Shown in pieces: positions 1 to 9,151 of a DNA stretch of 64,000 bases; positions within the stretch are counted from its first letter, which is position 1; the number at the start of each line of letters is the position of its first letter. The translations under genes were made by a program, and so were the position numbers. The DNA comes from Hyphomicrobium_A sp963782555 (GTDB taxonomy: Bacteria > Pseudomonadota > Alphaproteobacteria > Rhizobiales > Hyphomicrobiaceae), in the NCBI GenBank assembly GCA_963782555.1, contig CAWAKB010000005.1:124001-188000 (forward strand). The letters run 5' to 3'. The notes beneath the pieces are model-generated. The model was not told where the DNA came from and ran no database searches. It worked only from the letters and a program-made list of their open reading frames with translations.

Positions 1-1
1 G

Positions 2-97
2 CTGGTGGAGTCACAGGAGGATGGTCAGGCGCAGATTGTCGAAACACTGAAAGGCCTTGTGGACGACGACGAGGAAGAAGAGGAGGACGCCGCTTGA
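2..97 (+). CDS. C-terminal fragment of an unknown protein with an acidic tail
   Basis: Only the last 31 codons are in the window. The frame reads LVESQEDGQAQIVETLKGLV and then a run of Asp and Glu (DDDEEEEEDAA) before a TGA. An acidic C-terminal tail is visible but no family can be assigned. The gene runs in the same direction as the nuclease/ATPase pair that follows about 130 bases later. Confidence 0.55.
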   Translation: MVESQEDGQAQIVETLKGLVDDDEEEEEDAA

Positions 98-136
98 GGC
101 CGCAGCTCGCCTGCACGGCTTTTTAGCGGGCTGAGC

Positions 137-152
137 GGGGCTTTGAGGCCCC
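137..152 (+). terminator. Possible weak terminator hairpin
   Basis: GGGGC (137-141) can pair with GCCCC (148-152) around a 6-base loop, with only two T residues after it. It lies just after the upstream partial gene. The stem is short and there is no proper T-run, so the call is tentative. Confidence 0.25.
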
Positions 153-227
153 TTGCACACGGGCGGGAGGCGAGAGGCGCCCCCGCCCCTTGCATTTCGA
201 ACAAAAGAGGAACATTCTCGTCGATCC

Positions 228-1355
228 ATGCGATTCACGTTCGTGCATACGGCCGATTGGCAGATCGGCAAGCGGTTCGGCGCGTTCCCGGCGGAGAAGG
301 CCGCGGTGCTGCGCGAGGAGCGCCTGCGCGCGATCGACCGGGTGGCGGAGGCCGGCCGCGCCGCGGGGGCTACCGCCGTTCTCGTCGCCGGCGACGTGTT
401 CGATTCAGAGACGGTGTCGGAAGCACTGATTGGGACGCTGCTGGCGCGCCTCAAGGCTCACCCAAAGCTCGCCTGGCACCTCTTGCCCGGCAACCATGAC
501 CCGGCCCGGGCCGGCGGTGTGTGGGAGGCGATCGTTGCGGCCGGCCTGCCGGCGAACGTGATCGTGCACACCGAGCCGCGCCCCGCGGAGCTCGCCCCCG
601 GTGTCATGCTGCTGCCGGCTCCGCTCACCGCCAAGAGCACAAGCCGCGACCCGACCGAATGGATGGACGCCGGCGAGACGCCTGTCGGCTCCCTGCGCAT
701 CGGCTTGGCACACGGCTCGGTGCAGGGCTTCGGCAGCGAGGGCGAGGCCAATGTGCCGCTCGATCCCGCGCGCGCAAAGTCGGCGCAGCTTTCCTACCTC
801 GCGCTCGGCGACTGGCACGGCACGACCGAGATCTCCGAGCGCGTGTGGTACGCAGGCACGCCCGAGCCCGACAGCTTTCCCGACAACGAGCCTGGGCACG
901 CGCTCATCGTCGCCATCGAGGGAACGCGCGCACCGAAGGTGGAGCGGGTGGCAACCGCGCATTTTACCTGGGCGCGGCGGCGGCAGACGGTCGAGAGTGC
1001 CAAGGCGCTGGACGGCATCGAGGCGGAATTCGCCCGGCTCGGCAGTGCCGCTTCGCGCTGGCTGATCAACCTGAGGCTTGACGGTCAGGTGACGCTCGCC
1101 GAGCGCGCTGCCATCGAGGCGCGGCTTTCACAGCTTGCAACGCAGGTGTTTTTTCTCGAGGCGGACCTTGCCGCGCTTCACACCGCGGCGGCGGCCTCAG
1201 ATCTCGAAGCGCTGGGGTCGGGCGTGCTGGGCACGGTCGCTCAGCGTCTCAAGGCGACGGCCGAAGGCGGGGGCGAGGACGCGCACGTCGCCGAGCGCGC
1301 GTTGCGTAAGCTCTTTGCGCTTGCGCGCCGTACGCAAGCCGGAGGTACGGCGTGA
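228..1355 (+). CDS. SbcD/YhaO-like metallophosphoesterase (DNA repair exonuclease subunit)
   Basis: A 375-residue calcineurin-like phosphoesterase. Its metal-binding motifs appear in order: HTADWQIG near the N-terminus, GDVFDSE, LLPGNHDP, GLAHGS, and GDWHGT. This is the Mre11/SbcD nuclease fold. The first motif has DWQ where SbcD has DxH, a form I associate with YhaO-type proteins. The ATG at 228 is preferred over one at 153 because MRFTFVHTADWQ is the usual family N-terminus. The 3' end overlaps the next gene by 4 bases (GTGA), so the two are translationally coupled and probably form a nuclease-ATPase complex like SbcCD or YhaO/YhaN. The substrate is inferred to be DNA ends; this was not tested. 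Confidence 0.85.
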   Translation: MRFTFVHTADWQIGKRFGAFPAEKAAVLREERLRAIDRVAEAGRAAGATAVLVAGDVFDSETVSEALIGTLLARLKAHPKLAWHLLPGNHDPARAGGVWEAIVAAGLPANVIVHTEPRPAELAPGVMLLPAPLTAKSTSRDPTEWMDAGETPVGSLRIGLAHGSVQGFGSEGEANVPLDPARAKSAQLSYLALGDWHGTTEISERVWYAGTPEPDSFPDNEPGHALIVAIEGTRAPKVERVATAHFTWARRRQTVESAKALDGIEAEFARLGSAASRWLINLRLDGQVTLAERAAIEARLSQLATQVFFLEADLAALHTAAAASDLEALGSGVLGTVAQRLKATAEGGGEDAHVAERALRKLFALARRTQAGGTA

Positions 1356-3949
1356 AGCTCAAAGCGATCCGCTTGAAGGAGGTGGGCCGCTTCCGTGATC
1401 CGGTCGCGCTCGAAGGCTTGAGCGGCGGCCTCGACGTGCTCGCGGGGCCCAATGAGCTTGGCAAGTCCACGATCCTCAAGGCGGTGAAGCTGGCGCTTTT
1501 GGAGAAGCACACCTCCAACAAGCGCGACATCGATGCCATGCGCCCGTACGCGGGTGGCGCTCCGCTGATCGAGGTGGATTTCGAGATCGACGGTGCGCCT
1601 TGGCGCATCCGCAAGCAGTATCTCTCGGGGCGCTCGGCCGAGCTCAAGGATTTGCGCAGCGGCACCGTGGCGCGCGGCGGCGACGCGGAGACCGAGCTGG
1701 CAAAGCTCCTCGCCGGCACAGGCGGGCCTGAGCGCATCGCGTTACTCTGGGTGGACCAGGGCAAGTCGCTCAGTCCCCTCGATCCCGCGGCGACGGCGGG
1801 CACCTTCATGGGCGCAATCGAGGACGAGGTTGAGACCGTCGTGGACGGCGGCGCCGTGCGCCTGGTGCAGGCGAGCCTCAAGGAGGAGCTGGCTCAGCTC
1901 GTTACCAGCCATGCGTCGCCGCGCCCGACGGGCCGCTACAAGCTGGCGCTGGAGGAACGCGACACGCTGTGCCGACAGCGTGATGACGCGCAAGGCCGCC
2001 TCGATCGCGCGCAACAGCGGCTCGATCGGCTTCAGGCCATTCGTGAGGATGCGGCGCGCTTGTCCGATCCGTCTGCTGCCGCCGCGCGCCTCGAGGCGGC
2101 GGCTGCGGCGAAGCGCGCCTTGGAGGAGGCAGGCGCGGCCCGCGCCCAGTGCCAGCGTGCCGAGGAGGCGATGCGCGCGCACCAGGAGACGTTTGACGCG
2201 CGAAAGGCGGCGCTCGCCGATCTCGACGGCAAGCTCGCCGATCTCGGCAAGCTGGAGGCTGCGGAGGCCCGTGATGCGCCGGTGATCGAGGACCTGACGC
2301 GCCGCGCGCGCGAGGGCGAGACGAAGGAGCGCGAGAGCCGGCAGCGGCGCGACGGGATCAAAGCGGCGCTCACGGCGGCCGAGCAGGAGCGCAAGGCGAT
2401 CGAGGTCGCAGGCCGCCTGCAGGAGCTGACGGAACGTTTACAGGGTGTGCGCGCCACTGGCGCCGAGCGCAAGCAGCTCATGGAGACGCTTAGCAGCAAT
2501 GGCGCGGAGGAGGCCCTCGTCGTTGCTGCGCGGCGCGAAGCCGGCAGCGTCGCCACGCTCGAGGCGCGCCTATCTGCGGCGGCGCCCTCCGTTTCCATCG
2601 CCTACGCGCGCGGGGGGAAGGGCAAGATCAAGGTCGCTGGCCAGGCGCTTGCCGATGGCGAGACGCTCAACCCGACCAAGCCGCTGGCGCTCGAGATCGA
2701 AGGCATCGGTGTCGTGACCGTAGCCCCGGGCCGGTCCGAGAGCATGGCGGAGGACGAGGCCGACCTTGCCGCGCACAAGACGCAGCTCGGCGATCTCTTG
2801 GTTCGCATCGGTGCTGCATCCGTGGACGAAGCCGAGCAGCGCCTGAATGCCCGCCGCGAGATCGAAAGCCGCCTTGCCGAAACCAGTACGCGCCTCAAGA
2901 CGCTGGCGCCGGACGGTCTGGAGCGGTTGCAGCAGGCGCACGCCGAGCTGAGCGCGCGGTTGGGATCCGCACCCGCGCCGACACGATCACAAGATGAGGT
3001 GGAGACGGCAGCGCGCGACCTAGTGGATGAGCTGGACGCAGCCGAGGCCCGGCTCGCCGATGCCGTCAGCGCGCACAACGAGGCCCGCGAGGCCCTGGTG
3101 CAGCTGCACGCGCGCAGCGAGGCGCGGCGCGGACAGATCGAGGGGTTGGCAACGAGCCTGGGTGATGCAGCCGCACGCGCGCAGCGGCGAGAGAAGATCA
3201 CTGCCGCCGTGGCGGAAGCCGAGACGGCACTCAACAAGGCCGTTCGTGATCTGGCGGCCTGGCGTGAGGCCGCGCCGGACGATGCGCGCCTTAGCGCGCT
3301 CAAGAGTGCAGCCGAGACGGCGGAGGCCGCCCGCGCCGAGGCCGAGCGCAAGCTCGTCGATTTGCGCCGCACGGAGGCCGGCATCGAGGGCGAGCTCAAG
3401 GCGGACCGCGCCGACGACGTGGAATCGCGCGTGGCCGAGATTGCGGACGCGTGTGGAGTAGCCGACTCATGCGTTGCCGGCCTCGAGCAGGAGATCGCCG
3501 CCCTGCAGCTTCTTGTGCGCGAGCTGGAGACGGCCGCGCAGACGACCCGCGATCGCTATGCCAAGCCCGTTATGGATCGGCTGGGGCCCTTCCTCGATCT
3601 CGTTTTTCCCGATGCTCGCGCCCACCTTGGCGACGGCTTTGCGCTCAACGCGCTCGAGCGGGCAGCCGGCGTGGAGGAGCTTGCCCGCTTGAGCGAGGGC
3701 ACCCAGGAGCAGCTCGCCGTGCTGGTACGGCTGGGCTTCGGGCGCTTGTTGGCGGAGACCGGCAAGCCGGCGCCGCTCATCCTCGACGATGCGCTCGTCT
3801 ATGCCGACGATCAGCGCATCGAGAGGATGTTTGCGGCGTTGAAGGTTGGGGCGGAGAGCCACCAGGTGCTGGTGTTGACGTGCCGCGAGCGCACCTTCGC
3901 AGGGCTTGCGGGCAACCGCGTCGCCATCAGCGCCTGGCGCCCAGGATGA
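1352..3949 (+). CDS. SMC/Rad50-like AAA ATPase (YhaN-like), partner of the upstream nuclease
   Basis: An 865-residue protein with an N-terminal ABC-type half domain (Walker A in AGPNELGKST, about residues 30-40), long Ala/Arg/Glu-rich coiled coils, and a C-terminal half domain with LILDDALVYADD as Walker B. It starts with GTG inside the stop of the nuclease gene, with GGAGG 6 bases upstream. No CxxC zinc hook is visible at the coiled-coil apex. Instead, residues of about 400-460 form a Gly/Val-rich, probably beta-sheet, insert. This architecture matches YhaN-like ATPases and not canonical SbcC. The expected role is ATP-driven gating of the nuclease in DNA repair. Confidence 0.82.
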   Translation: MKLKAIRLKEVGRFRDPVALEGLSGGLDVLAGPNELGKSTILKAVKLALLEKHTSNKRDIDAMRPYAGGAPLIEVDFEIDGAPWRIRKQYLSGRSAELKDLRSGTVARGGDAETELAKLLAGTGGPERIALLWVDQGKSLSPLDPAATAGTFMGAIEDEVETVVDGGAVRLVQASLKEELAQLVTSHASPRPTGRYKLALEERDTLCRQRDDAQGRLDRAQQRLDRLQAIREDAARLSDPSAAAARLEAAAAAKRALEEAGAARAQCQRAEEAMRAHQETFDARKAALADLDGKLADLGKLEAAEARDAPVIEDLTRRAREGETKERESRQRRDGIKAALTAAEQERKAIEVAGRLQELTERLQGVRATGAERKQLMETLSSNGAEEALVVAARREAGSVATLEARLSAAAPSVSIAYARGGKGKIKVAGQALADGETLNPTKPLALEIEGIGVVTVAPGRSESMAEDEADLAAHKTQLGDLLVRIGAASVDEAEQRLNARREIESRLAETSTRLKTLAPDGLERLQQAHAELSARLGSAPAPTRSQDEVETAARDLVDELDAAEARLADAVSAHNEAREALVQLHARSEARRGQIEGLATSLGDAAARAQRREKITAAVAEAETALNKAVRDLAAWREAAPDDARLSALKSAAETAEAARAEAERKLVDLRRTEAGIEGELKADRADDVESRVAEIADACGVADSCVAGLEQEIAALQLLVRELETAAQTTRDRYAKPVMDRLGPFLDLVFPDARAHLGDGFALNALERAAGVEELARLSEGTQEQLAVLVRLGFGRLLAETGKPAPLILDDALVYADDQRIERMFAALKVGAESHQVLVLTCRERTFAGLAGNRVAISAWRPG

Positions 3950-3977
3950 AGGCAGCAGGACTGCCGACCGGCTTGAG

Positions 3978-4466
3978 CTAGGCGCTGGTGCCGTTGAGCG
4001 CGGGGATGTCGGGCTTCGGCACGCCGGCCGTGGGGTCATCGGAGCGGCGCGATTTGCCCTCGAAGAAGGCCCCCTGCTCGATGGCCAGCGCCTGGTGGTA
4101 GATGTCACCCTCGACGTGGCTCGAGGACTGCAGCATGACGCGCTTGCCGCGCACCGATCCCATCACATGGCCGCGCACGACAATCTCCTCGGCGACGATG
4201 CCGCCGGTGATGCGCGCCCTTTCGCCGATTACGACATAGGTGCCGTGAATGTCGCCCTGTACCTCGCCGTCGACCTGCACCTCGCCTTTCGACGTCAAGT
4301 TCCCGTGGATGATGAGGTCGGGACCGATGACTGACGGCGTGTTGCGTTCAGCACCGCGGCCGAGACCCAGGGGACGGCTGCCGTGGCTTGCTCCGGGAGC
4401 CGACGGCGACAGGCTGGGGCTCACCTTCGGCGGCTCCGTTTCCGATCTCTTCAAGTTCGGCAGCAT
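3978..4466 (-). CDS. Bactofilin (polymer-forming cytoskeletal protein)
   Basis: A 162-residue protein with the bactofilin beta-helix core: SVIGPDLIIHGNLTSKGEVQ, then repeating V-x-G-x-I/V strands through GDIHGTYVVIGERARITGGI and HVEGDIYHQALAIEQGAFFEG. Short disordered N- and C-terminal tails flank the core, as usual. The ATG at 4466 follows AGGTGG at a good distance, so I prefer it over the ATG at 4487. Bactofilins polymerise without nucleotide and organise envelope growth or stalk and polar structures in alphaproteobacteria. The gene is convergent with the upstream ATPase gene and separated from it by only 28 bases. Confidence 0.9.
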   Translation of the reverse strand: MLPNLKRSETEPPKVSPSLSPSAPGASHGSRPLGLGRGAERNTPSVIGPDLIIHGNLTSKGEVQVDGEVQGDIHGTYVVIGERARITGGIVAEEIVVRGHVMGSVRGKRVMLQSSSHVEGDIYHQALAIEQGAFFEGKSRRSDDPTAGVPKPDIPALNGTSA

Positions 4467-4642
4467 AAGCTTCCACCTCCGCTCCAACGCGACAGACGCA
4501 ATGATCCCGGCTTTTTTTGGGTGATAGGGGCATCCGGTCCACTTTCATGGACAGATGCTCCCCCCTTTTTAGCTCCCCTAGCACGTTTCGAGGCCACGGT
4601 CACGGGCAGGGAGGGGGCAAATTGCCCTGTCAGCAGGCAGCT

Positions 4643-5110
4643 TTAGCTCTTCAGCGCGCGGACGGCCGCGAGCACCTCCTCGGCATGTCCGGGCACCTTT
4701 ACCTTGCGCCAGCTTTTGGCAATCTTGCCGGCGCCATCCACCAGAAAGGTGGAGCGTTCGATGCCCATGTATTTTCGCCCGTACATGGATTTCTCCACCC
4801 AGACGCCGTAGGCCTCGGCGGCCTTGCGCTCCTCGTCTGCCAGCAGACGAACGCCAAGATCATACTTCTCCTTGAACTTGCGGTGGCTGGCGGGGCTGTC
4901 GGGCGAGATGCCGATCACCTCGGCGCCGGCCTTCTTGAAGTCACCAGCCAAGCAGGTAAAGCCCTTGGCCTCCGCCGTGCATCCGGAGGTGTCGTCCTTG
5001 GGATAGAAATAGACGACCACCGGACGCCCCTTGAGAGCTGCCAGTCGCACCGTTTTGCCGTCCGCGTCGGGAAGCGCAAAATCAGGGGCCTTCTTGCCGT
5101 CCTCAAGCAT
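4643..5110 (-). CDS. bcp: Bcp/PrxQ-type thioredoxin-dependent peroxiredoxin
   Basis: A 155-residue cytosolic thiol peroxidase that reduces H2O2 and organic hydroperoxides. The thioredoxin-fold signature is clear: PDFALPDADGK, then VVVYFYPKDDTSGCTAEAKG, with peroxidatic Cys44. The classical Bcp resolving Cys five residues later is Lys49 here. The next Cys is Cys53, so the enzyme is either 1-Cys-like or uses a different partner. The C-terminal ERSTFLVDGAGKI block is typical. An AAAGG lies upstream of the ATG. The gene is divergent from the large AsmA-like gene, with about 290 bases between them. Confidence 0.88.
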   Translation of the reverse strand: MLEDGKKAPDFALPDADGKTVRLAALKGRPVVVYFYPKDDTSGCTAEAKGFTCLAGDFKKAGAEVIGISPDSPASHRKFKEKYDLGVRLLADEERKAAEAYGVWVEKSMYGRKYMGIERSTFLVDGAGKIAKSWRKVKVPGHAEEVLAAVRALKS

Positions 5111-5402
5111 GGGTCAAATGCCTTTCTTTTGTCGCTTTTCCCCGTGCACGTGGTTCGCACGGGTCTATGCCGGTTAATGTGTCGGGAGGCTTAGCGACGC
5201 GCAAAAGGCCGCGCAAGGGAGCATTCCGCGCGGCACTGGCGGGATCCGCGTGGGTCGAGCGCTGGGCGGAATTGTGCGCCAAGTGACGACGTCCAAGCGA
5301 GGTTTTTGAAGCTCGTGGCACTACGGCGGGGGCAAGTGGGATACGTCTGCTGCCGGGTCGTTCTGCGTCAAGACTAGGTCTCGGAGCTGTCGAGGGGCAG
5401 GT
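5111..5402. other. Intergenic region between divergent bcp and the AsmA-like gene
   Basis: About 290 bases that must hold the promoters of both divergent genes. I see no convincing palindrome, promoter pair or small gene beyond the GAGGGG that precedes the TTG at 5403. Confidence 0.4.
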
Positions 5403-8400
5403 TTGCAGACGACTGGAAGACCGAATGGCGAGCCTGGATCGGCGCACGGGGACGGCGCTGAGCGGGATATGCCCTCTTTCTCGGGGGAACGCTTGGCTGT
5501 GATCACCGCCATCGCCGATCGCATCCTGCACGGCCTGGGACGGTCCGTCTTCATACTGGCCCCGGTTGCCATTCTGCTCGTGCTCATTGTGGGCATGGGG
5601 TACGTGCGGCTGCGGCACGGACCTTTCTCTCTCAAGTTTCTGGTGGCGCCGATCGAGCGCGGCATCGACGCCGAGCTCGACGGCAACACCGTGCGCATCG
5701 ACGACGTGATGGTGAGCCTTTCGGATACCGGAGGACTCGAGTTCCGGCTGCGCAACCTGCGCATGCACGAGCCGGACGGCGACGTGGTGGCGTCGGCGCC
5801 GCAAGCCGCAGTCGAGCTCTCGACCTCGGCGCTATGGTCGTGGCGCATCGTGCCGGCGCGCGTTGAGCTGATCGAACCGCGTCTTTTCCTATTCTATTCG
5901 GACGACGGCGGCCTATCGATGAGCTTCTCCAAGCCGGTGGAAGGCGAGGAGCCGCCGCTCCAGGTTCCCGCCCCGACGCGCGTCTATCCGCCAAGCGCGG
6001 CCAAATCGCCGGAGCAGACGCAAAGCGCGCCGCCCGCCAGTCCGTTGAAGCGGATCGATCTGGCGCGCGCGGTGACCGAGATGTCGGCGCGCGCGCGCAA
6101 GCGGCTCGACGCGAGCTCCTACCTCAAGGAATTCGGGCTCCGCAACGCGACCGTCGTCCTCGAATATGCGGGGCGGTCGACGGAATGGCGCGTGCCTAGG
6201 CTCGCCGTCGAGCTCATGCATGGAAGGGCCCGCAGCGTCATTTCCGGCAAGGCCACCATCACGTCAGGCGCGCGTCCCTGGGAGCTCACCTTCGAGACCG
6301 ACGAGTTGGAGCGTCAGCGCACGCTTACTCTCAAGACCTCGATCAAGGATCTCGTCCCCCGCAGTCTTGCGCCGGCCGTGCCGCAGCTGAGCCTGTTGCA
6401 GGCCTTCGACATGCCGATTGCCGGTCACGCCACGCTCAAGCTTTCGAGCGATGGCGACATCCGCTCCGCGACGCTGGCACTCGACATCGGACACGGAAGC
6501 CTGCGCTTGCCGGCGCTGCCAGAGGCCCCGCTGGAGGTCGACGGCGGCTCCTTGGAGCTCGGCTACGACGGGGCAGCCCAGCGGGTTGTCCTCTCCCCCT
6601 CGACGCTGCGCTGGCGCGGCAGCCGCATCACGCTGTCGGGGACAATGGAGAACGAGCGCGCAGGCGGCGATCACTCAGCCTGGGCCTATAAGCTCAGCGC
6701 CAGCGAAGGCGCATTCGCGGCAAGCGAGTTCGGCGTGGCGCCGGTGTCACTCGAATCCTGGCACGCCAACGGGCGCATCATCCCGCAGCGTGGCGAAATC
6801 GAGCTTGCCGACTTCGACCTGAAGGCCGGAGGCGGCGAGATCGCGCTAAAAGGCGACCTGCTGGCGGGCGTCGATCCGGCCAGCACGCGGCTCGAGGGAA
6901 CCGTGAGCCCCATGCCGCTGGCAACGCTCAAGGCGCTGTGGCCGAAGGCGGTGGCGCCGGGCGCGCGCACGTGGATCGGTGAGCGGGTCACGCGTGGGGA
7001 CATCCTCGGCGGCACGTTCCACTTCGTGAGCGGCGGTGGCGACAACGACGCTCAGCACCAGTTGTCGTTATCTTTGGAGGCGGCAAACCTTCAAATGCAG
7101 GTCATCGACAACATGCCGCCGGTGGTGGCGCCACGTGCGCTGACGCGGATCGAGAACGACGGCCTGGAGGTTACCATTCCGGAGGCCGCAATCGTCTTGG
7201 CGCCCGATCGCCTGCTGCCGCTGAAGGATGGCGTGTTCACCGCCGGAGAGATCATGGGCGAGACGCCGATCGGCGACATTGCCTTTAGCTCCGAGGCGTC
7301 GCTCTCCGAGGTGATGGAGGTTCTCGACCGCTCGCCGCTGACGGTTTTGGAGGAGGCCGGTCTCAAACGCGACGGGATCGAGGGCAAATTCAATGGTCAC
7401 TTCAAGGTGACGCTGCCGCTGCTTGCCGACCTGCCAGCGAGCGCGGTCAAAGTCGAGGGCAAGGCGAAGATCACCGACGGACGCGCCAAGGACCTGCTCG
7501 GCCCCTACAGCGTTCAGGGCGCGAGCATCGACCTCGACATCACGGAGAAGGCGGCCGACGCCAGCGGAGAGATGCTGGTCAACGGCGTGCTGGCCAAGCT
7601 CAGCTGGCAGCGGATTTTCGATGCCCCGCTCGACAAGCAGCCGCCTTTGCGCATCACCGCCACGCTCGACAACAACGACCGCACCCAGCTCGGCCTCGAC
7701 GTCAACCACATCGTGCAGGGCGAGGTGCCGGTGGAGCTCACCATTACGCCTGGGCAGGGCGATCAGCCGGCAATCCGGCTGCGCGCCGATCTCAGCAACG
7801 CCGACCTCGTCCTGGAGAACGTTGCCTGGCGCAAGCCTCGGGGCCGCTCCGCGACGCTTCAGTGCGATATTGCCCAGGGCCGCACCCACCGGCTGGAGCT
7901 GCAGAACTTCAAGGTTGCGGGCGACGACGTCGCCATCGAGGGCTGGGCGGCGATCGGCGCCGACAACCGGCTGCGCGAGTTCTATTTCCCCGACTTCTCC
8001 CTCAACGTCGTGACGCGGATGGAGGTGCAAGGAACGCTCGGGCCCGACAACGTGTGGAAGGTGAAGGCGCGCGGGACCACCTTCGATGGCCGCGATTTCT
8101 TCCGCTCGCTGTTCTCGCTCGGCCAGATCGCCGGCCACCGCCCCAAGCCGCAGAAGCCGCGCGACGGCATTGATCTCGATGCCGAGATCGGCACCGTGAT
8201 CGGCTTCTCGGAGGTGTCGCTGCGCAGTGTGAAACTGCACCTGTCAAAGCGCGGCGAGAAGCTGACGGCGCTCGACGTGCGCGGCACCCTTGATGGCGGC
8301 AAGCCGCTGGCCGTCGTGCTGCGCGACGATAAGGACCAGCCGCGCAAGCTTCTGGCGGATTTCGACCGATGCGGGGCAGGCCTTCAAGCTCATCGACTTT

Positions 8401-9138
8401 TATCCCAACATCCAAGGCGGCCGCGTGCGCCTGGAAGTAAACCTCGACGGGAAGGGCCCGGCGGAGAAGACGGGAACCCTGTGGGTGGAGGATTTCCGCA
8501 TCCTCGGGGATCCGGTGGTATCGGAGGTGTTCAGCGGCGCCGACGTCGGCCAGCCAGGCACCTCGGGATCGCGGCAGCGCACGCGCCATGTCGTGCGGCA
8601 AGTGTTCGATTTCGACCGCATGCGTGTGCCCTTCTCGGTCGGCTACGGCCAGTTCGTCATGGAGGAATTGTATTTGCGCGGGCCGCTGCTCGGCGCCTCC
8701 ATCCGCGGAAAGATTGATTTCAAGACGCGCCGCGTCAATCTGGGCGGAACCTACATTCCGCTGCAGGGGCTCAACGCCGCCTTGTGCGAGATTCCGCTGT
8801 TCGGGCCGATCATCACCGGGCCGAAGTGCGAAGGCGTATCGGGCATGACGTTCGCCATCCAAGGCGCGATGGGCAGCCCGCAGGTCGTCGTCAATCCGCT
8901 GTCGATGCTGGCGCCCGGCATCTTCCGCGAGATCTTCCAGATGACCAACCCGAACCCGAAGGTCCAGCGCCGCGACGACGCGCCGGCGCCGCCCCAAGAG
9001 GAGGGCGTACGCTCCTCGAGCACGACGTCTGGGGCCCCCGCGCGCCCGTCTGGAGAAAAGTCCGGTACGCAGGTGGGCTCCGACACGATCGACGGCTGGA
9101 ACTCGCAGACGATCGAGAACCCTGTGAAAAAGAACTAG
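5403..9138 (+). CDS. AsmA/YhdP-like (DUF3971) envelope protein, interrupted by a +1 frameshift at about 8367
   Basis: A very large protein of about 1244 residues if one base is removed. It has a single N-terminal membrane helix (SVFILAPVAILLVLIVGMGY) followed by long beta-rich repeats typical of AsmA-like proteins, which bridge the inner and outer membranes and are linked to phospholipid transport. The last part (GLNAALCEIPLFGPIITGPK, MTFAIQGAMGSPQVVVNPLS) is the conserved AsmA_2-type C-terminus. The first frame reads ADFD and then runs into nonsense. Dropping C8367 gives ADFDDAGQAFKLIDFYPNIQ and continues to 9138. Start choice is uncertain: the TTG at 5403 has the better ribosome site (GAGGGG); the ATG at 5469 is the alternative. 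The gene is convergent with tyrS, 13 bases away. Confidence 0.8.
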
Positions 9139-9151
9139 GCGTGGGGTGGGC

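Noticed and set aside
7068..8240. 390-codon open frame on the minus strand
   Set aside because: It lies wholly opposite the AsmA-like gene; the residue pattern is a high-GC antisense shadow without domain features.
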